Notes under the pieces: generated by a model
Seen by the model: only the letters and a program-made list of their open reading frames with translations
What the model was told of the DNA's origin: nothing
Databases searched by the model: none
Shown here: piece by piece, positions 17,023-26,297 of the stretch
Layout: every line of letters starts with the position of its first letter
Numbering within the stretch: position 1 is the stretch's first letter
DNA from: Thermosulfuriphilus ammonigenes
Lineage (GTDB): Bacteria > Desulfobacterota > Thermodesulfobacteria > Thermodesulfobacteriales > ST65
NCBI RefSeq assembly: GCF_011207455.1
Contig: NZ_CP048877.1
Span: forward strand, 2,100,576-2,164,575
Reading direction: 5' to 3'
DNA: 64,000 bases
Translations under genes and position numbers: made by a program

Positions 17023-17836
17023 GGTCATTAAGGGCGGAAAGGCTGAAGTCATTCCCATCAAGATCAGGGAGACGGAGGAGGAATGTTTCGCCTCCCTGGT
17101 GGCCCTGGCGAGACCAGAAGAGACCAAGGACAAGGCTCTGGAGGCAGCGGAAGAGGTGGCCTCGGCTACCTCTGAGGTTGCCGCCGAGGATGAGGAAAGA
17201 GAAGAGACCGCTGAGGCCCCTGAGGAGGAGCCCCTTGAGACCGAGGTTCAGGAGGAGCCAGACATCGAGGAGATCATCAACCAAAAGGTGGTCGAACGTT
17301 TGGCCGAGCGTCTGGCCCAGGTGGAACAGGAGGCCTATGAGAAGGGATTCGCCCAGGGGGAGAAAGACGGTCGCGAACTTGGCCTGCGGCAGTATCAGAC
17401 CATGGCCAAACGGCTGGAAAATCTTATTGAGGCCTTAGAGCGGGAAAGGGAAGGCCTTCTGGAGAAACACCAGAGGGAGCTGGTGGAACTTGTTAGGGTG
17501 GTGGCCGAGCGGATTGCCTTCTGTGAGCTCAAGAGAAGCCCTGAGGCCATCTTCTCCTGTCTGCGTGAGGCCCTAGCCCTGGTGGTGGAGAAGGCCCGGG
17601 TGACTATTCGCTTAAACCCTCAGGATCTTGAGCTTATAGAGGGCTCGGCTGGAGAGTTAGCCCTTGATCTGGGGCGCTTTCAGAAGGTGGAGTTCCGTCC
17701 TGATCCGGGGATAAGTCGTGGAGGTTGCCTTCTGGAGACGGATTTCGGGCTTATTGACGCCACCTTAGAGCATCGCCGGGAAGAACTTTTTAAGGCCCTC
17801 GATAGAGCCCTTGAGGAAAATGAAGATGGATCTTAA
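17015..17836 (+). CDS. fliH: Flagellar export ATPase regulator FliH
   Basis: FliH is the peripheral stalk-like partner of the FliI ATPase and anchors it near the C ring. TTG 17015 is chosen because GGGGAGG lies 6 nt upstream; longer frames begin inside fliG without a ribosome site. The 273-residue protein has a long acidic N-terminal stretch (residues about 25-90, very Glu-rich), the repeated small/charged helix EKGFAQGEKDGRELGLRQ (GxxxG-like, typical of FliH), and a C-terminal domain related to V-type ATPase subunit E. The long acidic N-terminal region is more extended than in enteric FliH. Confidence 0.88.
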   Translation: MSKVIKGGKAEVIPIKIRETEEECFASLVALARPEETKDKALEAAEEVASATSEVAAEDEEREETAEAPEEEPLETEVQEEPDIEEIINQKVVERLAERLAQVEQEAYEKGFAQGEKDGRELGLRQYQTMAKRLENLIEALEREREGLLEKHQRELVELVRVVAERIAFCELKRSPEAIFSCLREALALVVEKARVTIRLNPQDLELIEGSAGELALDLGRFQKVEFRPDPGISRGGCLLETDFGLIDATLEHRREELFKALDRALEENEDGS

Positions 17837-19142
17837 TCGCCTTATAGATGCGGCTCGTTCAGCCCGTATCATCTCTTCCTGTGGCCGGGTAACCAGAGTG
17901 GTGGGGATGCTCATCGAAGGTGAGGGACCGGGGATCGCCATCGGAGGGCATTGTGAGATCGAGGTCGAGGGGAGCCCTCCGATTATGGCCCAGGTGGTGG
18001 GTTTTCGGGGCAACCGTATCCTCCTCATGCCCCTTGGAGAGATGGAGGGCATCAAACCCGGAGGCCGTATCTATTTGGGTGAAGAGTTGGGGGTTCCGGT
18101 GGGAGAGGATCTCCTGGGCAGGGTTCTTGACGCCCTGGGAAGGCCCTTAGATGGTGGCCGCCCTCCCCGCCTAACCAGCCGGTATTCGCTTTACAATCGC
18201 AGCCTCAATCCCCTTAAAAGGGCCAGGATAAGTCAGCCACTTGACGTGGGTATCCGGGCTATAAATGGGTTACTTACTCTTGGTAAGGGGCAACGGGTGG
18301 CCATTATGGCCGGCTCTGGCGTGGGGAAGAGCACTCTTTTGGGAATGATCGCCCGATATACCACGGCCGACGTTAGCATCATCGCCCTGATCGGAGAAAG
18401 GGGCCGGGAGGTAAGGGAATTTCTGGAAAAGGAGCTGGGTCAGGAGGGTCTTTCCCGTTCGGTAGTGGTGGTAGCAACTTCAGATCAGCCCCCTCTCCTT
18501 CGGCTCCGCGGGGCCTATCTGGCCACAGCTATTGCCGAATATTTCCGGGATCAAGGGAAAGATGTCCTTCTGATGATGGACTCAGTAACCAGGTTCTGCA
18601 TGGCCGGCCGGGAGGTCGGATTGGCCGTGGGAGAGCCTCCAACCTCCCGGGGCTACACCCCTTCGGTCTTTGCTCAGCTTCCCAAACTCCTGGAGCGGGC
18701 TGGCAATAAAGAAGGAGCGGGTAGTATTACTGGGATCTACACGGTTCTGGTTGACGGAGATGACTTTAACGAGCCGGTGGCCGATGCCGTGCGTTCTATT
18801 GTTGATGGCCACATTGTTCTTTCTCGAGATCTGGCCAATCAGGGACACTGGCCGGCCATAGATGTTCTGGCCAGTATCAGTCGGGTAATGCATGATATCG
18901 TTGATAAGACCCACTGGGAGGCCAGAGCTCGTCTTATCCAGGTGTTGTCCACCTATCGGCGGGTGGAGGATCTCATCAATATAGGGGCCTACGTCCGGGG
19001 AAGTAATCCAGAAATCGACTACGCCATTAAGATGATCGGAGCTATCAACCAGTATCTGCGTCAGGATATCATCGAACGGGCCAGTTTTGAGGAGAGCCTG
19101 GAGAGGCTTAAATCCATGATGCTTGGAGTGAAGAAGAAGTGA
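17826..19142 (+). CDS. fliI: Flagellar protein export ATPase FliI
   Basis: FliI is the F1-beta-like ATPase of the flagellar type III export apparatus. ATG 17826 is preferred over TTG 17811 and ATG 17820 because GAGG lies 9 nt upstream; it gives 438 residues, a normal size. Walker A AGSGVGKST, the EAR-like LIGERGREVREF segment, Walker B LLMMDSVTRFC and PTSRGYTPSVFAQLP are all present and intact. The gene starts within the 3' end of fliH and overlaps fliJ by 4 nt (GTGA). Confidence 0.97.
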   Translation: MDLNRLIDAARSARIISSCGRVTRVVGMLIEGEGPGIAIGGHCEIEVEGSPPIMAQVVGFRGNRILLMPLGEMEGIKPGGRIYLGEELGVPVGEDLLGRVLDALGRPLDGGRPPRLTSRYSLYNRSLNPLKRARISQPLDVGIRAINGLLTLGKGQRVAIMAGSGVGKSTLLGMIARYTTADVSIIALIGERGREVREFLEKELGQEGLSRSVVVVATSDQPPLLRLRGAYLATAIAEYFRDQGKDVLLMMDSVTRFCMAGREVGLAVGEPPTSRGYTPSVFAQLPKLLERAGNKEGAGSITGIYTVLVDGDDFNEPVADAVRSIVDGHIVLSRDLANQGHWPAIDVLASISRVMHDIVDKTHWEARARLIQVLSTYRRVEDLINIGAYVRGSNPEIDYAIKMIGAINQYLRQDIIERASFEESLERLKSMMLGVKKK

Positions 19143-19585
19143 GGTTCCGTTTCCGTTTTGAGACCCTTTTGCGTCTCCGCCGCCAGGAAGAGGAGATGAT
19201 CCGCCACGAGCTGGCTCAAGCCATGGCCGAATGGGAACAACTGACCGAGAAAATCACCCGCGCCCGTCTAGAGCTAAAGGAAGAGATGGAAAGGCTTAAG
19301 GGGAACCTTCTCTGGGCCCAAGAAGTTCAGGATCTCGGCCTTGGTCTGGACTCTCGCCTGGCAAATATCGAAAACTTAGAGGAGACCCGCCGCCAGCTAG
19401 TCCGAAAGATAGAAGAGACCAGGGAGAGACTGATAGAGGCCAGCAAGAGACGCAAAATTCTGGAACGCCTTCGAGAGAGGGACCTTCTGGCCTTTCGCAA
19501 AGAACAAGAAGCCCTCTGGCAGAAGGAGATAGATGAGCTGGTTGTCTTACGTCACGGACGGGAGGAAGGCCATGAGAGGGTATAA
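19139..19585 (+). CDS. fliJ: Flagellar export protein FliJ
   Basis: FliJ is the small coiled-coil stalk of the FliI hexamer and a chaperone escort. The 148-residue protein begins MRFRFRFETLLRLRRQEEE, the standard FliJ opening, and is a continuous coiled coil rich in Glu, Arg and Leu. It starts with GTG overlapping the fliI stop and its last 14 nt overlap the motE-like gene. Sequence similarity in this family is weak, so the call relies on position, length and the N-terminal motif. Confidence 0.9.
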   Translation: MRFRFRFETLLRLRRQEEEMIRHELAQAMAEWEQLTEKITRARLELKEEMERLKGNLLWAQEVQDLGLGLDSRLANIENLEETRRQLVRKIEETRERLIEASKRRKILERLRERDLLAFRKEQEALWQKEIDELVVLRHGREEGHERV

Positions 19586-20132
19586 GCTTTTAATCCTTAC
19601 AGTGGCTCTCTTGAAGGCCACTCTGGCCGTGGGGGTGGCTTATCTTTACTGGGCTGGCTATATTCAGTTTTCTTTTTCCGGCCCCACGCCGGCCCTGGCC
19701 AAAAACGAATCTTCCTCCGCCGCCGTTCTGCCGCCGGGGATGGAGTGTAACCAAAAACTCTTTGAAGACTTACGGCTTAAGCGACTTGAGCTAGAAGAGA
19801 GAGAAAAGGAGCTCCGGCTCAAAAAAGAGGAGCTTCGACTCCTAAGAGACCAGGTGGACAAGCGTTTGGCCGCTCTGGCCGAACTGGAACAGGAAATCGA
19901 TGGAAAGCTCAAAGAGCTTAAGGCCATAAAAGACGAGCGATTCCGGCTTCTGGTGAAGATTTACAGTAACATGAAGCCAAAGAAGGCGGCTCCCCTGCTT
20001 TCTAAGCTGGATGTTGACACCCTGACCAAGCTTTTTCAGGCTATGCCCACCGATCAGGTAAGCAAAATTCTGGCGGCTATGGACCAGGAGGTCGCCGCAA
20101 AGGTCTCGGCCAAACTTTCCGGCCAGCCGTAA
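19572..20132 (+). CDS. motE: MotE-like periplasmic coiled-coil protein (MgtE-N domain)
   Basis: ATG 19572 follows GGAGGAAGGCC and gives 186 residues. A single N-terminal membrane segment (YKLLILTVALLKATLAVGVAYLYWAG) is followed by a Lys/Glu/Leu coiled coil (residues about 65-120). The C-terminal MgtE-N-like domain reads IYSNMKPKKAAPLLSKLD...LFQAMPTDQVSKILAAMD. This is the architecture of MotE, a flagellar motor protein that in some bacteria chaperones a periplasmic scaffold protein. It directly follows fliJ, the usual place. It is the last gene before a strong terminator. Confidence 0.85.
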   Translation: MRGYKLLILTVALLKATLAVGVAYLYWAGYIQFSFSGPTPALAKNESSSAAVLPPGMECNQKLFEDLRLKRLELEEREKELRLKKEELRLLRDQVDKRLAALAELEQEIDGKLKELKAIKDERFRLLVKIYSNMKPKKAAPLLSKLDVDTLTKLFQAMPTDQVSKILAAMDQEVAAKVSAKLSGQP

Positions 20133-20169
20133 GGTTCCGGCAAAACTTTCCCACCCCAAAGACTCTTAC

Positions 20170-20215
20170 CGGGGAGAGGCCGAAGTAAATCCCGGCCTCT
20201 CCCCGTTTTTGCTTT
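20170..20215 (+). terminator. Rho-independent terminator after the flgB-motE block
   Basis: A perfect 13-bp stem CGGGGAGAGGCCG / CGGCCTCTCCCCG (20170-20182 with 20193-20205) around a 10-nt loop is followed by TTTTTGCTTTTCTTT. This is the strongest terminator in the window. Confidence 0.9.
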
Positions 20216-20235
20216 TCTTTCTGGGCTTTTCCTCT

Positions 20236-20251
20236 TGGCATGCTCCCTGCA
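20236..20251 (+). promoter_or_regulatory. Sigma-54 promoter for the fliK-flgD-hook block
   Basis: TGGCATGCTCCCTGCA has GG (20237-20238) and GC (20249-20250) exactly 10 bp apart, with TGGCA at -24. The expected start is near 20262, leaving about 25 nt with the AAAGGAG Shine-Dalgarno before the fliK ATG. It directly follows a terminator. Confidence 0.8.
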
Positions 20252-20286
20252 GAGAGGAGCTGTGAGACTCCAGCAAAGGAGTAGAT

Positions 20287-21762
20287 ATGGTTCAGTTAAA
20301 CGACATCCTCTACAATCTTTTTCTTTCGGGCCAGCCGGATCCAAACATCTCTTCGGGGGCTGGATCCGCCGGGGAAGATTTTTGGAAGATCCTTTCCCTG
20401 CTTCTCGGGGCTGCCTCTTCGGAGGGATTAAGTCCCGATGAGTTTGCCCAGAAGGCCGAGGAAGCTGACCTGAAAGACCTTCTTCAGGCCTTAAAGGGCT
20501 TGAAGGGACGGCTGGAAGCCGAAGAAGGCCTCAATCTTTCTCCCGCCAAAGAGACCGATCAGGTCATCGGGGATGATGATTCCCTCAGGGAGGAGGACCT
20601 CTTGGTCCTGACCATGATCCTTGGCCTCTTAAATCCGCCGAACCATAAGTCACAAGAACCGGTCGGGGAGACCTCCTTTCTGGGGGAGGCCGGCAGGGCG
20701 GGGGCCTTTCGGCCAGAGGAGATCAAAATCTCCCTTTCTGAAGGCCCGATAAAAAAACGGCCGGAATCAAAGGACCTCTTTCCCCCTTTACGGAGTGTTA
20801 AGGGATCCGCAGAAGAGGCATCTGATTTTCAAAATCCGGGGGAAACACGGCGGCCGGTAGAGGAAAAAAGCGGGGGGAAATCCTCATTCTTTGGTGAGTC
20901 GGGCCTTTCCCCGGAGAAAGCCTCAAAAGAGGCCGCTTCCCGGATACTTGAAGAACGCCCTTCTTGGAGCCTCGAGAAGAACCTGGCCGGGATGATTGAT
21001 AAAAAGGCCCTCTCGGAAAAATCGGAAAAAAAGGTCTTCCCCTCCGGAAGTAAAACTTCTCGGGAGGGAGGCAGCCCCGAAATTCCCTTTGATCAGTTCG
21101 ATTCTGAGACCCTTTTGCGAGAATCAATTCCTGAGCGCCGTCCAGAGATCAAGGCCTCCCGGGCCCAGGGGGCACCATCTCCGACCTCCTTTAGAGGGGA
21201 AAGAGGGGATGCTCTAAGTTCCGTTAAAGAAGGTCTCACTTCGACAGATCATGTCGATCTGCCTCATCCCGCAGAGCCCAATTCCTCCTTCCAGGGAGGC
21301 AAGGAGGCTCCGATGAGGGTTTCGGCCCAGGATTTTGTTCAGGCGGTAGAGAAGATCATCTTACAGACCCCTCGTCCCGCTTTTAAGAAAGTCACCCTTC
21401 AGATCCATCCTCCTGATCTGGGGCGGGTGGAACTGGAGATTCACTACCGTCAGGGCCAGGTAGAGACCTATTTTCGCGTCGAGAACCACCATGTCAGAGA
21501 GATTATCCAGGCCGGCCTTCCCCGCCTGGAACAGAACCTTGACTCCCAGGGAATAAAACTGGCTCAGACTCAGGTGGAGGTCGGGAGCTACAGTTTTTCA
21601 GGGGGAGGCCAGGGGCCTCCTGACCAGGGGGCCTCAGGGTTTAAAGACCGAAGTCAGGGTAGGGCTTCGGTCGCATCCCGGGCTGTATCCGGCGAGCCAT
21701 CTAATAAAGAAAGTCGTCCGTTGCGGCCTCACGGGGCCGGAGTGGTGGACGTCCTGGTTTAG
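20287..21762 (+). CDS. fliK: Flagellar hook-length control protein FliK
   Basis: FliK is the secreted ruler that measures hook length and flips the export gate via FlhB. ATG 20287 follows AAAGGAG. The 491-residue protein has a long low-complexity middle rich in Ser, Pro, Glu and Lys. The conserved C-terminal Flg_hook domain is at residues about 355-440 (VTLQIHPPDLGRVELEIHYR, LPRLEQNLDSQGIKLAQTQVEVG). Poor conservation outside the C-terminal domain is normal for FliK. Position before flgD and the hook genes supports the call. Confidence 0.93.
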   Translation: MVQLNDILYNLFLSGQPDPNISSGAGSAGEDFWKILSLLLGAASSEGLSPDEFAQKAEEADLKDLLQALKGLKGRLEAEEGLNLSPAKETDQVIGDDDSLREEDLLVLTMILGLLNPPNHKSQEPVGETSFLGEAGRAGAFRPEEIKISLSEGPIKKRPESKDLFPPLRSVKGSAEEASDFQNPGETRRPVEEKSGGKSSFFGESGLSPEKASKEAASRILEERPSWSLEKNLAGMIDKKALSEKSEKKVFPSGSKTSREGGSPEIPFDQFDSETLLRESIPERRPEIKASRAQGAPSPTSFRGERGDALSSVKEGLTSTDHVDLPHPAEPNSSFQGGKEAPMRVSAQDFVQAVEKIILQTPRPAFKKVTLQIHPPDLGRVELEIHYRQGQVETYFRVENHHVREIIQAGLPRLEQNLDSQGIKLAQTQVEVGSYSFSGGGQGPPDQGASGFKDRSQGRASVASRAVSGEPSNKESRPLRPHGAGVVDVLV

Positions 21763-21771
21763 GAGGATGCC

Positions 21772-22473
21772 ATGGAAATCAGCAAAGTAGCCAGCCTCAG
21801 TAACGTAGCTCAGGATTCTCAGGAAAAGGGCCAGCGGGTTCCCAAAAAGGTGCTCGACCGAGACGACTTCATGATGCTCTTCATTACCCAGCTTCAGTAC
21901 CAGGACCCTATGAATCCCATTCAAAACAACGAAATGGCCCAGCAACTGGCCCTGTTTAACCAGGTGGATCAGCTATTTAACCTCAACGAGAATTTCGAAA
22001 AGCTGGTTTCCCTGGAAGAGAGCCGGGCGGACATGGGGATGGTTTCCCTTTTGGGTCAAACCGTAACCGCCTGGGCCCAGTCTGGCCTGGTAGAGGGTGG
22101 CAAATTTATGGGAGGGGAGGTGGTTCTTGAGGAGCCGGCCAGCTCGGTAATTGTCCGGATTCTGGATGCCGAAGGCCGTCCTGTTCGCACCCTGGATCTG
22201 GGGGCCCTTCCCTCAGGAGAGCATGAGATCTCCTGGGATGGCCTGGACGAGAGAGGGGAACCGGTGGCCGATGGGGTCTATCAAATTCGGGTTGTGGCTA
22301 GTGATCCCTCCGGAGGAGCGGTTAAGGCCAAGCTCAAGACTACCGGCCGCATTACTTCAGTCTCCTTAAGCGAGAAGGGGCAGGACCTGGGCTTCAACGG
22401 CTTAGAGACTCTGGACCTCAAAGACGTTATCTCTGTCTTTAAACCGACCAAAATCAAGGAGGAGACACCATGA
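21772..22473 (+). CDS. flgD: Flagellar hook assembly scaffold FlgD
   Basis: FlgD is the temporary hook cap that guides addition of hook subunits. The 233-residue protein has the N-terminal signature DDFMMLFITQLQYQDPMNP and the Q-rich NNEMAQQLALFNQVDQL. The C-terminal FlgD tudor/fibronectin-like part includes LPSGEHEISWDGLDERG and VADGVYQIRV. Length is normal. The 3' end overlaps the next gene by 4 nt. Confidence 0.96.
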   Translation: MEISKVASLSNVAQDSQEKGQRVPKKVLDRDDFMMLFITQLQYQDPMNPIQNNEMAQQLALFNQVDQLFNLNENFEKLVSLEESRADMGMVSLLGQTVTAWAQSGLVEGGKFMGGEVVLEEPASSVIVRILDAEGRPVRTLDLGALPSGEHEISWDGLDERGEPVADGVYQIRVVASDPSGGAVKAKLKTTGRITSVSLSEKGQDLGFNGLETLDLKDVISVFKPTKIKEETP

Positions 22474-23867
22474 GCCTCCTTTCTTCCATCTATCTGGGGA
22501 AATCTGGGGTTATTACCGGAAGCCGCCAGCTCAATGTCATTGGAGACAACGTGGCCAATCTGGAAAGCACAGGCTTCCGAGGTAGCCGGGCCTCTTTCCA
22601 GGACGTCTTTCTCTCTGTCACCCAGGAGGCCTCTCCTTATGATAGTCGAGGCCTGGGGACAAACAGCGCCGATGTTCAGATCCTTTTTAATCAAGGAGCC
22701 ATTAAGGTTACGGATACCCCTACGGATCTGGCCATCCTGGGTGAGGGGTTCTTCATGGTTCGAGAGGGAGAAGAGATCCTCTACACCCGCGATGGACATT
22801 TTCGTCTGGAGGAGGATCCGACTACCGGCCTTATCAGTTTGGTAAACGCCTATAATATGCCTCTCCAGGGCTGGGATGCCGATGAAGATCCCGAGGTCGA
22901 TGAGGTTCATGATCTTACCCTTCCCCGGAGAATTTTGGGACAAGAAACCAGCAAGATTACCCTCTACGCCAATCTTGATTCTCGGGCCGCCCTTGAAGAG
23001 ACCAATGATCCCATCATTGATCGTTGGGATGGGCGCAATGACCCCCCTATCTCTAACGGGCTCTATGATTTTGTTCACACCATGCAGATCGTCGATCCTC
23101 TGGGGGACTGGCACGATCTGACCATCTACTTTGATCGCACCGATAGCAACAACACCTACGAGTACCTTATCACCATTGATCCCCAGGAGGACTGGCGCAA
23201 CCCGGGTAACCCTCAGGCTGGCTCGGGCCTCCTTATGTATGGAGAGCTTTCCTTTAATAACTCCGGCCAGCTGGTTTCTATGACCGGCTATCGGATAACG
23301 GATTTGTCCGGCACCAGGGAGCCGGTCACCCCCAACGAAGAAGGTCTGCTGACCTTTGAGGTCAACTTTACCGGGCAACCCCAGGAAATCGCCCTGGATA
23401 TGGGCATCTTCTACGACGCCGAGGGCCAGTCCTGGGAGGCCGGGGCCGTGCGAACCACCCAGTATGCCACCGCCTCGGCCATCATCTATGGGGAACAAAA
23501 CGGCTATGGGGTGGGCTTTCTGGATTCGGTCTCCATCGCTGATGATGGCACCATCTCGGCCACCTATACCAATGGGCAGACCGAGACAGTGGGTCGGGTG
23601 GCCCTGGCTGACTTTGCCTCCCTGGATGTTTTGGACCGGGTGGGGGGCAATATGTTCCGGGCCCCGGTGGACTACGAACCGACCATCTTTCCTCCGGGCA
23701 AGGACTACCCGGGTAGTATCCAATCTGGAGCCCTTGAGAGATCCAACGTGGATTTGGCCTCGGAGATGGTTCAGCTCATTAGTGCCCAGCGGGCCTTTCA
23801 GACCAATATCCGTCTGATCACCACAGCCAGCGACATGCTTCAGGAATTCATCCAGGCCAAGAGATAG
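22470..23867 (+). CDS. flgE: Flagellar hook protein FlgE, first copy (465 aa)
   Basis: The protein has the hook/rod N-terminal domain (QLNVIGDNVANLESTGFRGSR), FlgE-type central domains (NQGAIKVTDTPTDLAILGEGFFMV, AYNMPLQGWDADED, LMYGELSFNNSGQLVSM), and the C-terminal helix (LERSNVDLASEMVQLISAQRAF). A length of 465 is near the typical hook protein size. It overlaps flgD by 4 nt and is followed 28 nt later by a second, longer hook gene with the same termini. The filament-facing D2 region carries an acidic DADEDPEVDEV stretch. Confidence 0.92.
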   Translation: MSLLSSIYLGKSGVITGSRQLNVIGDNVANLESTGFRGSRASFQDVFLSVTQEASPYDSRGLGTNSADVQILFNQGAIKVTDTPTDLAILGEGFFMVREGEEILYTRDGHFRLEEDPTTGLISLVNAYNMPLQGWDADEDPEVDEVHDLTLPRRILGQETSKITLYANLDSRAALEETNDPIIDRWDGRNDPPISNGLYDFVHTMQIVDPLGDWHDLTIYFDRTDSNNTYEYLITIDPQEDWRNPGNPQAGSGLLMYGELSFNNSGQLVSMTGYRITDLSGTREPVTPNEEGLLTFEVNFTGQPQEIALDMGIFYDAEGQSWEAGAVRTTQYATASAIIYGEQNGYGVGFLDSVSIADDGTISATYTNGQTETVGRVALADFASLDVLDRVGGNMFRAPVDYEPTIFPPGKDYPGSIQSGALERSNVDLASEMVQLISAQRAFQTNIRLITTASDMLQEFIQAKR

Positions 23868-23895
23868 TGACGATAAAAATATCTAGGAGGTAACT

Positions 23896-26100
23896 ATGGG
23901 ACTGACTGATTCCCTGTTTTCCGGAATAAGCGGTCTAAGAACCATGGGGCACGCCATGAGTGTCCTGGGAGACAATGTCTCCAACCTTAATACCACCGCC
24001 TTTAAGGGGAGCCGTATAAGCTTCCAAGACATTATGGCTCAGAGCATCAATACTGCCTCCGGTTCGGGGCAGCTGGGTCGGGGGACAACCATAAATGACC
24101 TCTCTCCGGTGTTTAACCAGGGCTCTTTTGAAACCACGGCCAGCCCTACGGATCTGGCCATTGCTGGAAATGGCTTCTTTATGGTCAAGGAGCCGGGGAC
24201 AGACAACAACATCTTTTATACCCGGGCCGGGCAGTTCCGGGTGGATCGCGAAGGCTATCTCATTAATCCGGCGGGTTATATTGTTCAGGGCTGGAACATC
24301 GACGAGGACACCAACGACATCACCGGGGCCATTACTGATATCCAGATCGCCCGAAGCTCCCCCCCGGTAGAGACCTCTCTGGTGGATGTGATCACCAACC
24401 TGGATGCCCGGGAGGAGCTAGATACAGTAACCGTTGAGCTTGAGGGAGATATCACCACCGGTTCGGGAACAGCCAGTCAGTCAACTACTTTTGTGGTCAG
24501 GGACATAAGCGGTCAGGATTACAAAATCTATACCTATCTCTACTATGACGCCGACAATCAGCTATGGGATTATGAAATCAGGCTAAATGACGCTTCGGGT
24601 AAAATACTGGCCAGCGGTGAAGATGTGAGCACCACCAAGGCCTCCTTCACCCTTCCGGACTCCCAGGAAACCATAGTGGTTGATTGGTCCGGAGTTCTCC
24701 ACACCTCGGATACAGACAGTCTTTCTGCCCCCGGAAGGACCGGTTTGATAACCCTGGCGGGAACCATCAGCGCCAATACCTCAGCCGCTACCGTAATTAC
24801 GGTTACCGACTCCTCAGGAAACAGCCACAGTATCCATGTGACCATAAGCGGTACCGGAAGCACCTGGGCCTACACCATCTCTGAGGTCACCTCGGGCACG
24901 ACCATCGTCCTGGCCAGTGCCGTGACTGTAGCGGAGACGGACGCTTACTTTTACCTAAATGGCACCGATCAGAGAGTAAACATCGACTGGTCCAGTTTGA
25001 ATATTACAACTACAGCAGGTGATAGTACAATCGATAGGGTTAATACCTATAATCTTACAGAAGTTTCGACTCTTTATGACGCCTGGAATGCAGAAAATGA
25101 TTCTCCTCTCTCTTCATCTGACTATACCTATCGAACAACTTTGACAATATATGATTCTTTAGGCACACCGCATGAGATAACCATTTACTATGACACCACC
25201 ACACGGGAGAATGTCTATGAATTTCTGGTAACCTGCGATCCAGGTGAGGATCAGCGTGATTTTACCAGCGACACCACTGATCCTTACCCTGTCTATGCTC
25301 AGGATTCGCAAAGCGGCATGGAGAGGATAGTCCAGTCGGCCAGCACCCACTTGAGGCGTAAAAAGGGCGTTCTCATGTACGGTCGGCTGGAGTTTGATAA
25401 TCAGGGAAATGTAAAGAAATTCTACGAGACCTATCGAGTAAACCCTTCCACGGGCGAGCTGGTCCAGATAGTAGACGAAGACGGCTCTCCGGTTTCGGAT
25501 CCTGCTGACGGATTCTCGGCTCTGGGAGACAATGGATATCCAGTCTTTCTGGCGGATTTTCTCGGGATCGAGCTTGACCTTGCTGATTCCGGGGCCCTGG
25601 AGGAGGCCCAGGCGGATATTCAGGATATCGAACTCAACATGGGCTACTACTATCGAGACTCCTGGCGTTCGGAGAGCGTGCGAACCACCCAGTACGCTAC
25701 CAGTTTCTCCACCATCTTTTATGACCAGAATGGATTTGGTCCGGGCTTCCTGGAGACGCTCTCAGTAGATAACGATGGGGTGATCACCGGACACTACTCC
25801 AACGGCCGGATCATTCCTCTGGCCAAGGTGGCCCTGGCCAACTTCAATGCCCCGGAAGGGCTGGCTAAGGTGGGAGGCAATCTCTATCGAGAGACTACCG
25901 CCTCCGGACCTCCCATTACCGGTGAGCCCCGAACCAATGGTTTGGGTTCCATCGCTCCCAACAGCCTTGAGCAATCCAACGTGGATCTTGGTGAGCAGTT
26001 CGTCAAGATGATCACCACCCAGCGAGGCTTCCAGGCCGATGCTCGGGTGATCACCACTACTGACCAGATGCTGGAGGAGCTTATAAACGTCAAGAGATAA
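23896..26100 (+). CDS. Flagellar hook protein FlgE, second, long copy (734 aa)
   Basis: The N-terminal SGLRTMGHAMSVLGDNVSNLN and C-terminal LEQSNVDLGEQFVKMITTQRGF match FlgE and are similar to the preceding gene, so this is a paralog. At 734 residues it is some 270 residues longer. The extra length includes two related beta-rich modules at about 198-265 and 300-368, each ending in a pattern like VVDWSGV / VNIDWSSL. DNA of about 25000-25250 is more AT-rich than its surroundings. Either protein could be the main hook subunit; the longer one may be surface-exposed. AGGAGG precedes the ATG. Confidence 0.9.
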   Translation: MGLTDSLFSGISGLRTMGHAMSVLGDNVSNLNTTAFKGSRISFQDIMAQSINTASGSGQLGRGTTINDLSPVFNQGSFETTASPTDLAIAGNGFFMVKEPGTDNNIFYTRAGQFRVDREGYLINPAGYIVQGWNIDEDTNDITGAITDIQIARSSPPVETSLVDVITNLDAREELDTVTVELEGDITTGSGTASQSTTFVVRDISGQDYKIYTYLYYDADNQLWDYEIRLNDASGKILASGEDVSTTKASFTLPDSQETIVVDWSGVLHTSDTDSLSAPGRTGLITLAGTISANTSAATVITVTDSSGNSHSIHVTISGTGSTWAYTISEVTSGTTIVLASAVTVAETDAYFYLNGTDQRVNIDWSSLNITTTAGDSTIDRVNTYNLTEVSTLYDAWNAENDSPLSSSDYTYRTTLTIYDSLGTPHEITIYYDTTTRENVYEFLVTCDPGEDQRDFTSDTTDPYPVYAQDSQSGMERIVQSASTHLRRKKGVLMYGRLEFDNQGNVKKFYETYRVNPSTGELVQIVDEDGSPVSDPADGFSALGDNGYPVFLADFLGIELDLADSGALEEAQADIQDIELNMGYYYRDSWRSESVRTTQYATSFSTIFYDQNGFGPGFLETLSVDNDGVITGHYSNGRIIPLAKVALANFNAPEGLAKVGGNLYRETTASGPPITGEPRTNGLGSIAPNSLEQSNVDLGEQFVKMITTQRGFQADARVITTTDQMLEELINVKR

Positions 26101-26110
26101 AGTCTCTAAA

Positions 26111-26135
26111 GGGGGGCCAAAAGGCCCCCCTCTTG
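26111..26135 (+). terminator. Terminator-like hairpin after the second hook gene
   Basis: GGGGGGCC AAAA GGCCCCCC forms an 8-bp GC stem with a 4-nt loop, 10 nt past the stop. The following TCTTGG is a poor T-tract, so strength is uncertain. Confidence 0.6.
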
Positions 26136-26246
26136 GTGTCAATCCTTTGACCGGTTGGGGTTCCTTGACACATCTTCCCACGAGGTTTTCCCTCCTTTAA
26201 CCCCTGTTTTCCCCCTAGATTTGGTCTTTTGGGTCGCCTTTGCTGG

Positions 26247-26262
26247 TGGCATAGCCGTTGCT
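26247..26262 (+). promoter_or_regulatory. Sigma-54 promoter for the fliL-fliA block
   Basis: TGGCATAGCCGTTGCT is an excellent -24/-12 match, with GG and GC 10 bp apart and a T-run after it. The expected start near 26273 leaves about 25 nt, with GGGGGAAG as Shine-Dalgarno, before the fliL ATG. It differs from the flgF promoter at only two positions in 16. Confidence 0.88.
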
Positions 26263-26297
26263 TTTTCTTAAGGTGCTGAATCTTTCAGGGGGAAGAA

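Noticed and set aside
22281-23723. 480-codon open frame on the minus strand opposite the first hook gene
   Set aside because: It is wholly antisense to a clear FlgE, has no recognisable motif, and reflects GC-rich codon bias.
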